In this document: one piece after another, positions 1 to 12,232 of the stretch
Numbering within the stretch: the first letter of the stretch is position 1
How the letters are laid out: the number at the start of each line of letters is the position of its first letter
From: Carallia brachiata
Taxonomy: Eukaryota; Streptophyta; Magnoliopsida; Malpighiales; Rhizophoraceae
Length of the DNA: 64,000 nucleotides
Assembly (NCBI GenBank): GCA_021464245.1
Contig: JADCRB010000025.1
Coordinates: 2,508,081 to 2,572,080 of the forward strand
Reading direction: 5' to 3'
Notes under the pieces: generated by a model
The model's database searches: none
Seen by the model: the letters and a program-made list of their open reading frames with translations, nothing else
Told to the model about the DNA's origin: nothing
Made by a program: the position numbers and the translations under genes

Positions 1-1367
1 GTGAATTTTTAAATGAAAAGTCACGTTTCTTTCTATAAAAAGTCACGTCTCTTTCTTTAAAGAGCTATGACAATTTTATTATAATTTGTAATTAGTTCTT
101 TTTTCATAAGAACAAATTGATGTAACTATTTATCAATGTATTTTCTAACAGAGCATGCGTACGATATTTTTATAAAACATACATAATATTTTATATCACA
201 TTAGTAACATTTTATATAAGATGTGAGAGATGTATAGTATCGTAAAAATTTCTTCTATGTTGTATAAAAAATTTTTAATTTAGTATAAAATATTTTGTAT
301 ATTATACAAATTATTTTGCGTCTATCTGCATTCATAACATCGGGACTTTTGTGTAGTCTTTTTCTAGTTAGTAATAGAGATAACTAAAGATTGAGTTGAA
401 ATTTGGGTCTGTTGATCTCTACTCTCAAAGGCAAACATTGATAAGTGTATTGAAATGATAGACAATATATATATATATATAAGTTAAATATATCGTACAA
501 GACATCGATTTGCACAGGTTATCCCTGAATTAAGACAAAAGACCATTCTAGGAAAGTACAAGAAAAAATGGGAATACAAGCGCAAGAAATGATGAAATCC
601 AAGTCATTTTCTCACAAGGAAATTTGCAATAAAACTTGAGGAATTTGAATGGTAACTTGGGGTATACAACAAGAAAGAGAAATGGGTGAAAAAAATCTTT
701 GTTGGCAATATCTATATAATTACACATAATAATATAAGTTATTAAATTAAAAAATATATTAAATTAAAAAATAAATTATTGATGTCATTCAATAAAATTA
801 AATGCTTCTCACATGTTTTTACTAAACTGAATCAAACTGAAAAAAGGCGCATTAAAGGAGTGCAAGAAATGACGAAAGATGGGGCATGTAAAATAAGAGC
901 AAAATTAATATAGTGCAATGTGGACGTACTCCAAATACATGAAAAGTAGAGCTACCCTACCTACCAAATCCAGCACTAACGTAATTGTAGCCACTCGTCC
1001 CTCTCACCAACTTGGTGAAATCCCATTTTTTTTCCTGAAATGCTTCCATAAAACAAAAACAAAAAAACGCACACACCCACACACAAAATTTTCATAAATA
1101 AGAGTGGGGGTCCCGAGTCAATTGCATCGCTCTCTTTCTCTGTCCCTCTCCGCTTCTCCACCTCCCATTTATATTCCTTTCTCTGTTCCATATTCTCCAC
1201 TTTCGCTAGCTGCTTTCTCTCTCTTAATTTCCTTCTTCTTTTTTTTCCCATCTGCCCACAAGCTGATCTGCTCCTGCTTTTCTTGCTTGGAACACAAAAA
1301 GAAGCCAGCCTAGCCACAGATAGAATTAATATAAACAGAGAAACACAGAGACAGAGAGAAAGAGATC
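1..1367. other. Upstream region of the MYB gene
   Basis: AT-rich sequence with no coding potential that I can support. It holds a short (AT)n run near 466-480 and, close to the gene, a pyrimidine-rich stretch at about 1126-1260 that probably includes the 5' untranslated leader. TATA-like sequences occur near 1094 and 1168, but the transcription start cannot be fixed. Two short ORFs lying on opposite strands here look like chance openings in the CT-rich leader. Confidence 0.6.
959..965 (+). promoter_or_regulatory. AC-element-like MYB binding site (ACCTACC)
   Basis: The heptamer ACCTACC, followed by AAA, lies about 400 bases upstream of the MYB start codon and overlaps a run of related CTACC repeats (951-965). 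AC elements are the classic targets of R2R3-MYBs that control phenylpropanoid genes, and subgroup-4 MYBs such as AtMYB4 are known to repress their own promoters. Self-regulation here is an inference from motif and position only. Confidence 0.35.
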
Positions 1368-1653
1368 ATGGGCAGATCTCCTTGCTGTGAGAAAGAGCAC
1401 ACCAACAAAGGTGCATGGACCAAGGAGGAAGACGAGCGTCTCATCAACTACATCAAACTTCATGGTGAAGGCTGTTGGAGGTCTCTCCCTAAGGCTGCTG
1501 GTATAACATCTATTTATACATATATTTTCTTTAATTCCTTTTTTGCTTTTTATGTATTTTGCCACTCTTTAACTGCCTGTTTTTGTATGTTTGAAGAAAA
1601 ATTGTGTTGCTATGGAATGTTGTTCTTCTTGGTTTGGCTGATTTACTTTGTTA

Positions 1654-1684
<31 letters not shown>

Positions 1685-2886
1685 GCAGGTTTGCTTAGGT
1701 GCGGCAAGAGCTGCAGACTCAGGTGGATAAACTATCTGAGGCCGGACCTCAAGAGAGGAAACTTCAGCGAAGAAGAAGATGAGCTCATCATCAACCTTCA
1801 CAGCCTACTCGGAAATAAGTATGTAATTTTTGTTAAATTAAATTCACCCTTCTTCTCCTTCTTCTTCTTCTTCTTCTTCTTCTTCTTCTTCTTCTCTGAT
1901 TGTATATATATATTCTCTTCCCCAGCCTAGAGAATTACCATATAAAAAGATGTGTATGCATAAAAAATTTGGAGATAAAGTTGACATCTTTTCTTGTTTG
2001 GGCTCTCTGAAATTATAATAAGAGTGAAATTGTTCGCTTTAATTGGAATTTTACTCTAGTAATATTGAATTTGAGCTATTAGAACAAGCAAAACTCAAGG
2101 TGGGTCTTGATTCTTTTTTTGGCATCCAATTAGAAACATTCTGTTTGTTGGGCGTTTTGCAGATGGTCCCTTATTGCTGCTCGCTTACCAGGAAGAACAG
2201 ACAATGAAATAAAGAATTACTGGAACACCCACATCAAAAGAAAGCTCTACAGCCGTGGAATTGATCCTCAAACACATCGTCCACTCAACTCTAACGCTGC
2301 TGCTGCTGCCACCATAACCAGCTCAAGCAACAAGACTACCACTCTTAGGAACAGCAGAAAGAGTAACAACAGCCGCAACAGCAACAACAACAACAACAAC
2401 AACAACAACAACCAGCAAGGGAACAGCAGCAGCTTTTCAGTATCAGAAACCAAAAATAATTCAGAGGCCCCAGTTGTGCAAGTGCTAGATTTTAATTTCA
2501 AGGCTCCTCCTACTGACTCATCCGCTGAAGATTCCAACAGCAGCAGTGGAGTAACCATAGAAGAAGTGTACCCACAAATCAATCTTGAGCTCTCCATAGG
2601 CCTTCCAGTGCCAAATCACCAGCAGCCTCCTCAAGTTTCATTTATCAACTTTAATGACTCAAACCAATCCACCCAACCAACGCCACATCATCATCATTAT
2701 CCGCAGCAGCAGCAGCAGTTCACATCTCAGGCATTTGGGGCACCTCATACTCCAATTGCCGACGAAGCCGTGTGCTTGTGCCGCAGTATAGGTTTCCAGA
2801 ATAGTCAAACATGTAGCTGCAATGCCATGGAAAGAACAGTACTAACAGCTGGTAGTCTGTACAGATATTACAGGCCGCATATGTAA
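1368..2886 (+). CDS. R2R3-MYB transcription factor, subgroup 4 (MYB4/MYB6/MYB8-like repressor)
   Basis: Three exons (1368-1500, 1689-1818, 2163-2886) with GT-AG junctions join into a 328-residue frame. The start MGRSPCC is the conserved R2R3-MYB N-terminus. R2 covers about residues 13-63 and R3 about 66-116. C-terminal marks of subgroup 4 are visible: the C1 motif [13 protein letters not shown] (118-130), an EAR-type repression motif NLELSIG (228-234), and a C3 zinc-finger-like pattern with C292, C294, C305 and C307. A polar stretch with an Asn run from an AAC microsatellite separates C1 from EAR. The family acts in the nucleus as repressors of phenylpropanoid and flavonoid genes. Oddity: residue 80 in the bHLH-contact signature is Asn where the family has Lys or Arg. 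Intron 1 carries (TTA)n at about 1653-1684 and intron 2 (TTC)n at about 1850-1892. Fold and family are certain; the exact orthologue is not. Confidence 0.95.
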
Positions 2887-5800
2887 TATTATAAGATTTT
2901 TAAGACTTAAGAAAAATTTTCCACATTGAATGTTGCCGTTTTATCATCCCCCTCTTCTTCCGTGTTTTTTTTTTTTTTTTATGGATACAATTAAATTACT
3001 TAAAGAGTTTCCTTACCCAAGTTAATTTTAAATAATAGTAAATTAATTATATAATTTATTTAATGATATTTAATAATTTTTTTTTATTTAAATAAATTTT
3101 AATTATTTAATAATTTATATAATTTATTATTATTAAAATATTATTATGTGGTATTTTCTTTTACCTAAAAGAGTTCCTGCTAAAAAACACAACTGGTTGG
3201 ATCCAGGGAATCATCCGATATGTACAAGACTCACATAAAGAGGTTATTTTCGTAACTGAATTTGGGCCTGTAAGTTATTATAGAGCAACCTCTTTCTAAT
3301 AGCAAGACAAGAGATTTTTTTTTTTTTTTTTTGTTAATTAGTTCTAATGTTTAAAGTCAAAATTATCGGTTTTATATTTGAAAAATTAATGTGAGGAAGC
3401 CCTTAAAGTATGGATGTTCGTTGGAGAAGTGACAATATAATAACCTGCGCTGACTAATGCAGAAGGTTAACCAACAGTCAATTTGTAAGGGACCATTACA
3501 AGATTATACATTTGATCCAAATGTATGGTCATACTTTTCTTTATTTTTTTTAAATTAAATTTTAGATATACTTAATATTATTTTAAGTATAATTAGTGTT
3601 ATTCCTAAATTTTAATTTAAAAAAATTCAAATTCTTTTATCTTATTCTAATATGACCAAATGTTTGCATAATTTTGGAGCAAGTATTTGGCCATACACTT
3701 TTTCCTAATTTTGTAAACTCATAATTGAATAATTTTGTACATAAATTTTAGCATTGAATTGTGAGTGTCAAATGACCATTATTACTTAATTAACCAGATT
3801 ACTTTAGTAAAACAAATAAAGACACCAGGTTGCTCTGTTGGGTAATAAAATTGCACCTTGCTGCAGGGCCTTTTACTATTCCTCATAAATGAAACATTTA
3901 GCTTTTGAAGTGACAACACGCATGTTTGGTTTGGAGAACATCTTGCCGACTTTAATCGACCTACCCAAAATATGGAGAATCCAATTGTGTCCCCAGTAGT
4001 TTGAACATATTTGAATTTGAGGTTGATTATATAGATATGTAAAAAATATATATATGAGAGACATATTTTGTTTAATAAAATTTAATAATTTATTTATTTA
4101 ATTTTTAATTCACATATTTTTTACAGTCTAATAATTCATACACTTAAGTGCATGTTTCATTCGATGTTGCGATGAAGGATTTTCGTTTCAATTTAGGCTG
4201 TCGACTGGCTGCTGAAAGGTATAACTCCCATTTAGCAAAAAGCCAACCATAAGTAACCGTTGTCCCCTATGTACCACTGTCTAACAATTTTAAAAATTTT
4301 GGGTGGTGATTCCGTAACTTCCAATGCAATTGACGATGGATTGCTAGCTTTGCATTGTAGTTGTATAATAAATATTTGGCACAAAAGCTTTATACACTTC
4401 ATCAACCACATGTCAGTTTGAAATAAATATGTAAACATCAAAACTTTGATTTGGAGTTCTGTCCAGTCCTTTAGCAATGTCTTGTCTTCATTCAATTTGT
4501 TTTATTTTTTCAGAAATATATATGTGCAATGTTCAAAGTCCAATAAATTAGAAGTAAGAACCTTACAGTAAAAAAAAAAAAAAAAGCTCTTACAGTTACA
4601 ATTGCATTTATGCATAATATTTTAATCTGTCTATCAAAATAGTTTACTGATAATATTGAAAAAGTTTAGCTAAAAATTAGCTGATTAATTTTGCAGTGTC
4701 GATTGGGTATATTTAAATTGAGATTTCCAAAGTTCAAGTACTTATCTGATGATATCCTATTACTTAGCATCTAATTTAAACAAATTGAATGTGGCCCAGT
4801 ACACCCTCTAAGAACTTATGCCTTCATCTTTCAAGTTTTGGGTTTTAATATTAAAATAGAAGGTTTATGATAATGAAAATAATTATTTTTATAATGTAAC
4901 TCATGGTAAAAAATATTTCTTAATGAATAAAAAAATTATAATTTAAACAAGTTTACTTAAGAATCAATATGATACGATCTCAAAAAAAAAAAAAAAACAA
5001 TCAATCTGATACGGTGATACCAAAAAGAGCCCAAGAGCGTAAAGTTGAAAGTTTGGCATATAAAATAATTTAGGTAGCCAATTGGCTTTTTTTTTTTTAA
5101 CCTTCAAAAAAGGTATATTGCAATCTATCGGCTGAGACCAAAGATCACCAATTAGCATCCTCATTTAATTTCTTTCATAAAAAAAAAATCTACTATTGAA
5201 ATACTATTAAATTTAAATAAGTCACTATCACATTCATCACGATATTAATAAATTTAAAACTCAATATTTCACTTCAAAATAAATCCTCTTTTATTTGGAG
5301 TGAACACTACTGAAAAAAGCCTAACTTGAGTAAATATAAGAGAGAACACACTAAACTACTATTAAATTACTACCTCTAATATTAGTTGGCATGTTTTTAC
5401 TTTTTTTTTTTTTTTTTAATGCAGAATTTATACTTTTTGTTCGTACTAAAGAAAGAATTGTTTGAAATAGGCTACACAAAAGGGGTGGGGACTGGGGAGG
5501 GTGGGGGCATGGTTGAGGATGTAGGGGTGGGTCTCACATGGCCATGGGTTTTGTCATGTATTGCAAGGTTGGAAAGAACATGAGATAGCAGTTTTGGTAG
5601 GTAGATGGATGATGTCAGCTTAGACGACTACTCTGCCTCTTGCCATAATTTCTTACTTTTTATTATCAAGTTGGGGGAGGTGGACGCCTGCTTTTTGCAG
5701 GATTTTGGGGTGTCAAACCTTGTGCCAACTCTGCCCTGATTCATCTGCTTCCTTACCCTCTTTTATCTTGTCGATATCGTGCTTATCCCTAATTGGGTTC

Positions 5801-7280
5801 TTGTTCTTCCGTCAAGTTTTTGCCTTCTATTTTATTTAAATTCTTTATTAGTAGGGTATGTAATGGCATAACTTCCATGTGGAATAGCAACAGATAAGCA
5901 TACCATAATATTGTGAAATTTTAAAGGTTGGGACTATCTTCTGGTTCTAGAAGGGTTTTGAACGAAAAAAAAAAAAAAAGGTCACCTTACGCTTACCTAA
6001 CTCACTTTTTTAATGCTTTCTTATCTTTGTCACATGACGGTCACATCCATATGGTTTAACTTTTCTATGTATTGCGATGTATTGAAAATGACAATTGGGG
6101 TGGAAACGGCGAAAAAAAATTGGGGTGGAAACGAATGCTTAGCTACCAACATCCATCTAGGTTTGCGATTGAGGCACCTCACTTGTGATTGGAAAACTGC
6201 ATAGAATCTTATGTAATTTAAAGCTTTTTCATGCACTTCATATAGCTTAAATTGATAATTTTTTTAGCATTAAATTGATACTTGGGATAACCCATTTTTC
6301 TACTTTTTTTTATTCAATCCATTCAAATTAAAGTCAATACCTGATACCTATGTTTCTAAAAGATAATTTAACATACTTTTAGAAAGTACATTACATTTTT
6401 TTTTTCTTAAAACTTCATTACAACGTTTACAACATCACAATTTTTAGTTGAAATCAATTTGTAGTGGCCACTAAGTTTAAACTTGGAGTGAGATGTGAAT
6501 TTTGAATTTCAAACTTAATTTACAGTTAAACTATGCTTTCTAATTCGACTAGAACAAAAAAAAAAGTATAAAGAAGGGATGACAAAAAACTTAGAAAATT
6601 CAAACATTTCTTGACTTATACATAGAGAATATCTATCAAAAAGGATAAACTATGAGGGACTATTTGTGAATTTTATCTCTTCATTTTAGGGAATTAATAC
6701 ATTTTACTTCATTATATATCTCTAATATCAGACCTTACAAATGTATATGGCATCGTCACATCGAACATTCTTGATGTACAATGTATTGGTTAATTGGTGG
6801 GTTTCTTGGATGCAGTTAATGTGCACTGATTTGAGTGTCCACACGTATTTTTTTTTTAATTTCTTTGTAAGATCTATCAGTAAAAATGACTTATGTCCGA
6901 CAATTGTTGGCGTCTTCCCATTACACTCCTAATTTTCAAAGGATTGTTCTGTATCAATCACTGTCCGGTTGGTTGGTTTAATTTTTAAAAAGATGTATTT
7001 ATATTTTAATTTTAAAAAATAAGAATAGAAATATTTCGTTAAATTTTTTTTTGAGATTGTTGTTGTTGATAAACATTTCAAACCGCTGCTGATGGAAAAA
7101 GTAAAATAAGATTACCTTTTTTATTTGGTCAGCAGCTGATATATAGTAAAAGTGCAAAATTGCCCTTCGAGAATAATCCGCGGCTACTATTTCAGTTTTA
7201 GATGGCCTTTACTGTAACGTCGTAGTAGTGGCACCATGAAAAAATTCTCTTTCTAGGAATCATAGTGTTACTGAAGGCTA
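2887..7280. other. Intergenic AT-rich spacer
   Basis: No gene could be supported. The 3' untranslated region of the MYB gene probably occupies the first few hundred bases. The remainder is AT-rich with many homopolymer runs, and its short ORFs do not resemble known proteins. A more GC-balanced patch at about 5480-5780 has no recognisable coding signal. Confidence 0.5.
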
Positions 7281-7289
7281 CCAGACAGG

Positions 7290-7838
7290 CCTATTAACAA
7301 ATAAAATAATATTTTTTAAATAAAAATCCATTATTTCTTACTTTTGAGAAAAAAAATGATTGGCCCTCCGCTGCGGTACATCTGTCAGGCATTTTTTTTT
7401 GCTATTTTTTTACTATATAAACAGTAAAAAGTAGTGACAATAACATTGAATTTTCAAGGTACAGTAATTTGAATTGAAAAAATAATATTTATTTTATTAT
7501 TGTGTAAATAGTAATTACCATAGATTTCTTTTAATTGATTTTTAAGACACATATTTAATGAACTTTTATTTAGAAATACATAAGACATATTCTCACAAGA
7601 TTATCTTCAATTAATTAAAATTAAAAAAATTATTTATTATAATAAATTAAGAATATAATAGTAAAATAATTATTTTATTATTTAATTAGTAACAGTTAGT
7701 GTTAATTTAACAAAATAATATTATTTTATTTATTTATCACTAACAATAATAAATAACAGTAATCGATAATTAGTAACAATAATTAATTATCAGTAATCAG
7801 TAACAATAATTACTAATAATTAAACCAAACAGACCCTA
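7290..7838. mobile_element. Probable fragment of an AT-rich Tourist-like MITE
   Basis: The right edge ends in AAACCAAACAGACCC (7823-7837), the reverse complement of a GGGTCTGTTTGGTTT terminus. This is the style of TIR seen intact at 25530-26369, and the repeated TAATAACAATAATTA-type interior is also similar. No matching left terminus was found, so the left boundary is a guess and the element may be truncated or nested. Confidence 0.4.
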
Positions 7839-9760
7839 TATCTAATTCTTCGTCAAGGAACCTTGATTTGTTTGACCATATTATAACTAACAAACAATTA
7901 CATTAACTATGTGCGCGCGCGCACACCCATAAAAAAGCTAATGTTACCCGTAGAGCATTGCTCGTGGGTTGTGACGTTTGTGGCGTATCAAAAGTGGTCC
8001 AGGTAATGACGTTTAAGAAAGCATTTTGATGCATGAATCTTCAAATAACTTATAATCAAAGAAATCATTTGTCTACCCATAGGCACCAGCTGTAGTCGGG
8101 GATGTGCCTCAAACCATCAAAGTAGAATTGATTATGGAATATACAAATATTTCTACCAATTATTCAATCTTTTATTTATTAATTTGGAGGAAAATAAGGC
8201 CATTTATTAAGGCCATGTGTATGCACATGTTCTCTTCTCTACAGCTTAACAAAGAATTATATAAATTATAATTCTGAAATTTGGGAAGCCCATGTGATCA
8301 GTTTCGTCAGCTTGGGTTGCCCCACTAGCCAAAAGAAAAGAAAAACCTCAGATGATGAAAAAGTATCCTTGGTATCACTGGTTTTGTTTACCTGCTTTTT
8401 TTTTTCTATGAGCCTAGCAACACTGATTTTATGTCTAACAAAATTGAATTTCACTCCAAAATGTTTCTACTGAATCCCATTTGATTTCGAAAAATACTAG
8501 ATAATAATATTTAAGTAACAACAAAGTGTATGGGCTATTGGATGAATTGTTTGACTCTTTTGTTGTTATCTAAAATTAAATTGTATAGTAATGTTCTTTA
8601 ATTTTTTTTTTCTTTCATGTGGGGTTTTTTGGTCGTTATTGTGCCTTCAAATAGGGAATTGGTGAAATGAGAATTCATAAAAGCTCGTGGCATCCAAGGA
8701 ACAAAAGAATAAAATTTCAATTAAGCAAAGCCGACTCTGAAAATAACTGTGGGTGAAATTTGATGTAGATTCTACTCAAGTAAGCTTAACGAGAATTCAA
8801 GCAAAACGTTGAATTATCAATTTGCTTCAAAAAAATCAACTTTTATTTGTGACTATTGGCTTCTCGGATGATTGGCAGTTCCAAGGGCGTTGAGTTTACT
8901 TTCTTCTTTTTTGTTTTGGTCAGTCCATGTTTTCTCTCCTAGGTGACATGGATTTGCCACATTTTAATCAACGTTCACAACATAAATAATAAAAAAGTTT
9001 TAGAGCACTTCTACGTAGCAAAATGGGAGCAACATGAACATAATGCAGTAATTTTTTTTATATTTAGTTTCATTAATTTGCAGAATTGACTGAAATGTAA
9101 TTGAATATTTTTTGTTTGTGGTTAACATACTGCTTCCTGATTATTGCTACTTAATTTTTTTTTCTTTATTTAATGCTTTCCACCAGCTAACCTCAAACGG
9201 TATTGAGTTATTATGTGCTTTTACTGGCATAACTATTTACCATCACCAGGTTCATCAGTCCAGCCCGCCGTTAGTTCAAAAATCAAAATAAATCAGTGTG
9301 CCTTTTCATTATTTTATGTGACTTGGTAAGGTAGGTATAGGTGGGGACAGGCACCACAAATGTTCGAACGATTCTTTTCCTTTCCAAACGGCGAGGCCTA
9401 ACAACCACATGGCCTCAACGAGATTTGTTGATCTCAATTTGATTTGCTGCCTTTCAATTATTTGTTGATAACATCGTCTGACTTTTGAATAAGCGGCAAA
9501 AGGGTAACGGACGGCCCTAAGTAGGCAAAATTTGAGAAAAAATAAATTACTTGACTTTGGCCCTAGATTTCACCCTTTATCTGGATAGGGCGCTGCTAGC
9601 AGTTCTGAATTTTTATTTAATATCTTTAGTATGCTTTCAGTATATCTTACTCAATGTACCTAGCATTTTCAATCAGGATATATCAACTCAAAATATTTAA
9701 TTTTGTCCTTCCCTCTAGTTATTGTGAATAATGCTGAAAATTGTACAACAGTCTTGAATC
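7839..9760. other. Intergenic spacer with a (GC)n palindrome
   Basis: No gene is supported. The notable feature is a 16-base alternating purine-pyrimidine palindrome at 7910-7925 in otherwise AT-rich DNA. The remaining sequence shows only short chance ORFs. Confidence 0.5.
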
Positions 9761-10400
9761 TTTGATTTAATTATCGTGTTCTCTCTCCACAAAACAACTG
9801 ATGTCCTCCTCTCTTTGTAATTCCCCAAAAGTAACTCCCCAAAGTTGGCCGGCGGCGGAGGTGGCGGCGGCAGCAGTGGCATGCCACCTCCGCCGGCTAG
9901 TCACCCTTCTGCCATGCCCTGATTTTCTTCTCCACCTCTTTCCTCCTTTGACTCGTAAAGCTTCAACTCCGCCCCTCTCCCATCCTCCCCCCATCTCCGC
10001 TTCTTTTTTATGCTTATTTAATTAGTTTGTTTTTTAAATCTATCATTAATAAAAACACTCAGGCCACCCTGGTACCGAATCTGTAATCTCCTTTCCACCG
10101 ACCTTCATTTCAAGCTCTCGGATGTCATCTCTGTTGCCGACGCCACCATGTCGGCTGCCGTGCTAGACTCCCATGCCATGGACGTATTTGACACTGTTGG
10201 TGTCACCGAGGCAGTTTTACTGTTGGAGATGTTGCTTGTCCTGCTGCCAGGGCCAGAACCGCTGATGATGTCACTGCCACCACCAGCGCTGCCCTCGCCG
10301 CCGCCACCGGCGCTGCCCTCGTCGCTGCTTTCGCCGCTTGCTGCCACATATTCTAGTTCTGCAAGGATGGGCCTTTATGGACTTATTTTGAGATAGGTGT
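9761..10400. other. GC-rich island of unknown origin with a strong inverted repeat
   Basis: Base composition rises sharply relative to both flanks. An inverted repeat pairs 9851-9865 with 9883-9897 (14 of 15 positions) around a 17-base loop. ORFs occur on both strands (for example 9801-10025 + and 10105-10347 -), but their predicted proteins are low-complexity (Pro/Ala/Leu or Gly/Ser-rich) and match no family I recognise. It could be the remnant of a retroelement 5' region or a decayed exon. I do not call a gene. Confidence 0.35.
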
Positions 10401-12232
10401 TAGGCTCTTTTTGGTGTGTCTAGTGTGGGAAGCGTATTGAGTTGTGTCGAAATTTTGTTATGTTAGTCTGTAATTTAGGATCATAGGAAATCATTGTCAG
10501 GTATGCTCGGTCGATTTTACCGTAAGTCTGCCGAGATGTAGTTTATACTGTCGTATACAGTTTTATCCAAACGAGTTAGATTTATCGGAAACTTCAGTGT
10601 TAAGTAGGTATAATTTAGTTTCGGTTTGTTCCCTCATCAGAGAGATTTGTTTAATTAGGTTTGAGGCCTAATTATTTTGTAATTTTTGTGACCTAATCAG
10701 TTGTAAGTTATTTTGGCTGACTGTTTTTATTACTTTGTGCAGGTTTCTTCGATGTCCTCATGTCAATCCTTTGCACAGAATCGTTTTACATTAATGCAAG
10801 GATTTCTTTTCGCTGAAAAATTGTGAATAATACTTGACAAGCAATTTCAATACTTATATTTTTGTTTTTGGGTAAATACTACATATTATGTTGATGGGAT
10901 TACACAAACTGAGTTTTAAAATGTTTAGACTTGATTAGTTTACATTTTAATTGAAGTTCATTCTTCAAGCTCTAGTTCATATGGCAAACATGATTTAACC
11001 TCACTATTAAACTCGATTCAACCTTACTACTAAACTCGATTCAATATCAAACCCAATTTAACTCATTTGTAATATTTTGTCATTTTATATTTTTATGAGT
11101 AAAATACCTAGACACTGTTAATATAGTACAGGACAAACATATAATTAATTTAAATATATTTAATAATTTATTTATTTTTTTATTTTTTTTAAATTTAATA
11201 TAATTTTTATAATTTAACAATTCCAATCATGCATACCAATTACACTCACACAGTTGTACTTAACAAATTTTTATGTATTTTTATACACCTGTTGCGAGCT
11301 AAAAATGAGGTAATAGTAAACAAACTTTATCGAATTTTCAAAACAAAACTTAAACTAGTCTTTTAAAAAAGATTATAACGAGCCTCGAATTTAGTTGTTC
11401 ATGAAATAAATGACCTCAACATCACGAACTTAATTCATTTATTTAACTAATTTAATAATAAACCAACAACCGTTCATTTATATTATCAGACAAACTCTCA
11501 CAGAGATTTTACCTAATCGTACCACCAAACCCTTAGTGAGAGTATCAGTTCATTTACACCTTTATAAATTATTATTTATTTTTTTATCAAATAAAAAAAA
11601 TTTATAACGACTATCAAACTTGTGGGTCAAAATTAAAATGACTTCGATTTATTTAAATCTCATTCAACCGCCCCTAAAAAAACAAACCTCTACAAATTAT
11701 TCAAATATTACATATTAACTTTCACATATTATCTTGAGTTCATCTTTCCAATTAGCTCGAGGCCAAGATTAGAACCTTGGTCTCAAAGTAGAAAATACAC
11801 TATCTTCAAATCAAGTTAACTTAGATTGTTGCCACAGATGAAAGACTGGCAAAATAAAGGAGATTCCTCCAGGTTATTGGACCCAAAAAACAAGCAATTA
11901 TAAAGTTTAGATGGAGAAGTGAAGCCTATGATTAAACAATGATGAGAAGCTCTTGCGGAACTATGCATCAGAACAAACAGAAAAAAAAAAATAGAAATCA
12001 AATTACAGCGGCAGTTCCAATAAAAGGAGGTCAATTCCAACGATCTAACGACTACATTATGCTTAAAGGGAACTTCTTTGCATTTATGTTTAACGAACTG
12101 TGCTAACCAAAAACTTGATTGCATGCCATAATAGCATAAAGGCCAAAATAGAAGCAAATGATTTTAATCAGACCTTGTTGCAAAATGTACTTCTGCAGAC
12201 TACATTCGTCAGGTATATTCACTATATGTGAC
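10401..12232. other. Spacer and probable 3' flank of the CHFR-like gene
   Basis: No gene is supported. At about 10997-11060 a unit of roughly 23 bases (containing ACTCGATTCAA) is repeated two to three times imperfectly. The stretch just below 12233 is presumably the 3' untranslated region of the minus-strand CHFR-like gene, whose polyadenylation site I cannot place. Confidence 0.45.

Noticed and set aside
976..1317. Overlapping ORFs on both strands in the MYB leader (113 and 69 codons)
   Set aside because: They arise from the CT/GA-rich untranslated leader, show no domain, and one lies antisense to the transcribed leader.
2268..2597. Antisense ORF rich in Leu within MYB exon 3
   Set aside because: It is the complement of the AAC/AGC-repeat coding sequence; the Leu run mirrors the Asn/Ser run of the real protein.
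10105..10396. Opposed ORFs in the GC-rich island (80 and 82 codons)
   Set aside because: Both are low-complexity and match no family; either may be chance in GC-rich DNA. The island is reported instead.
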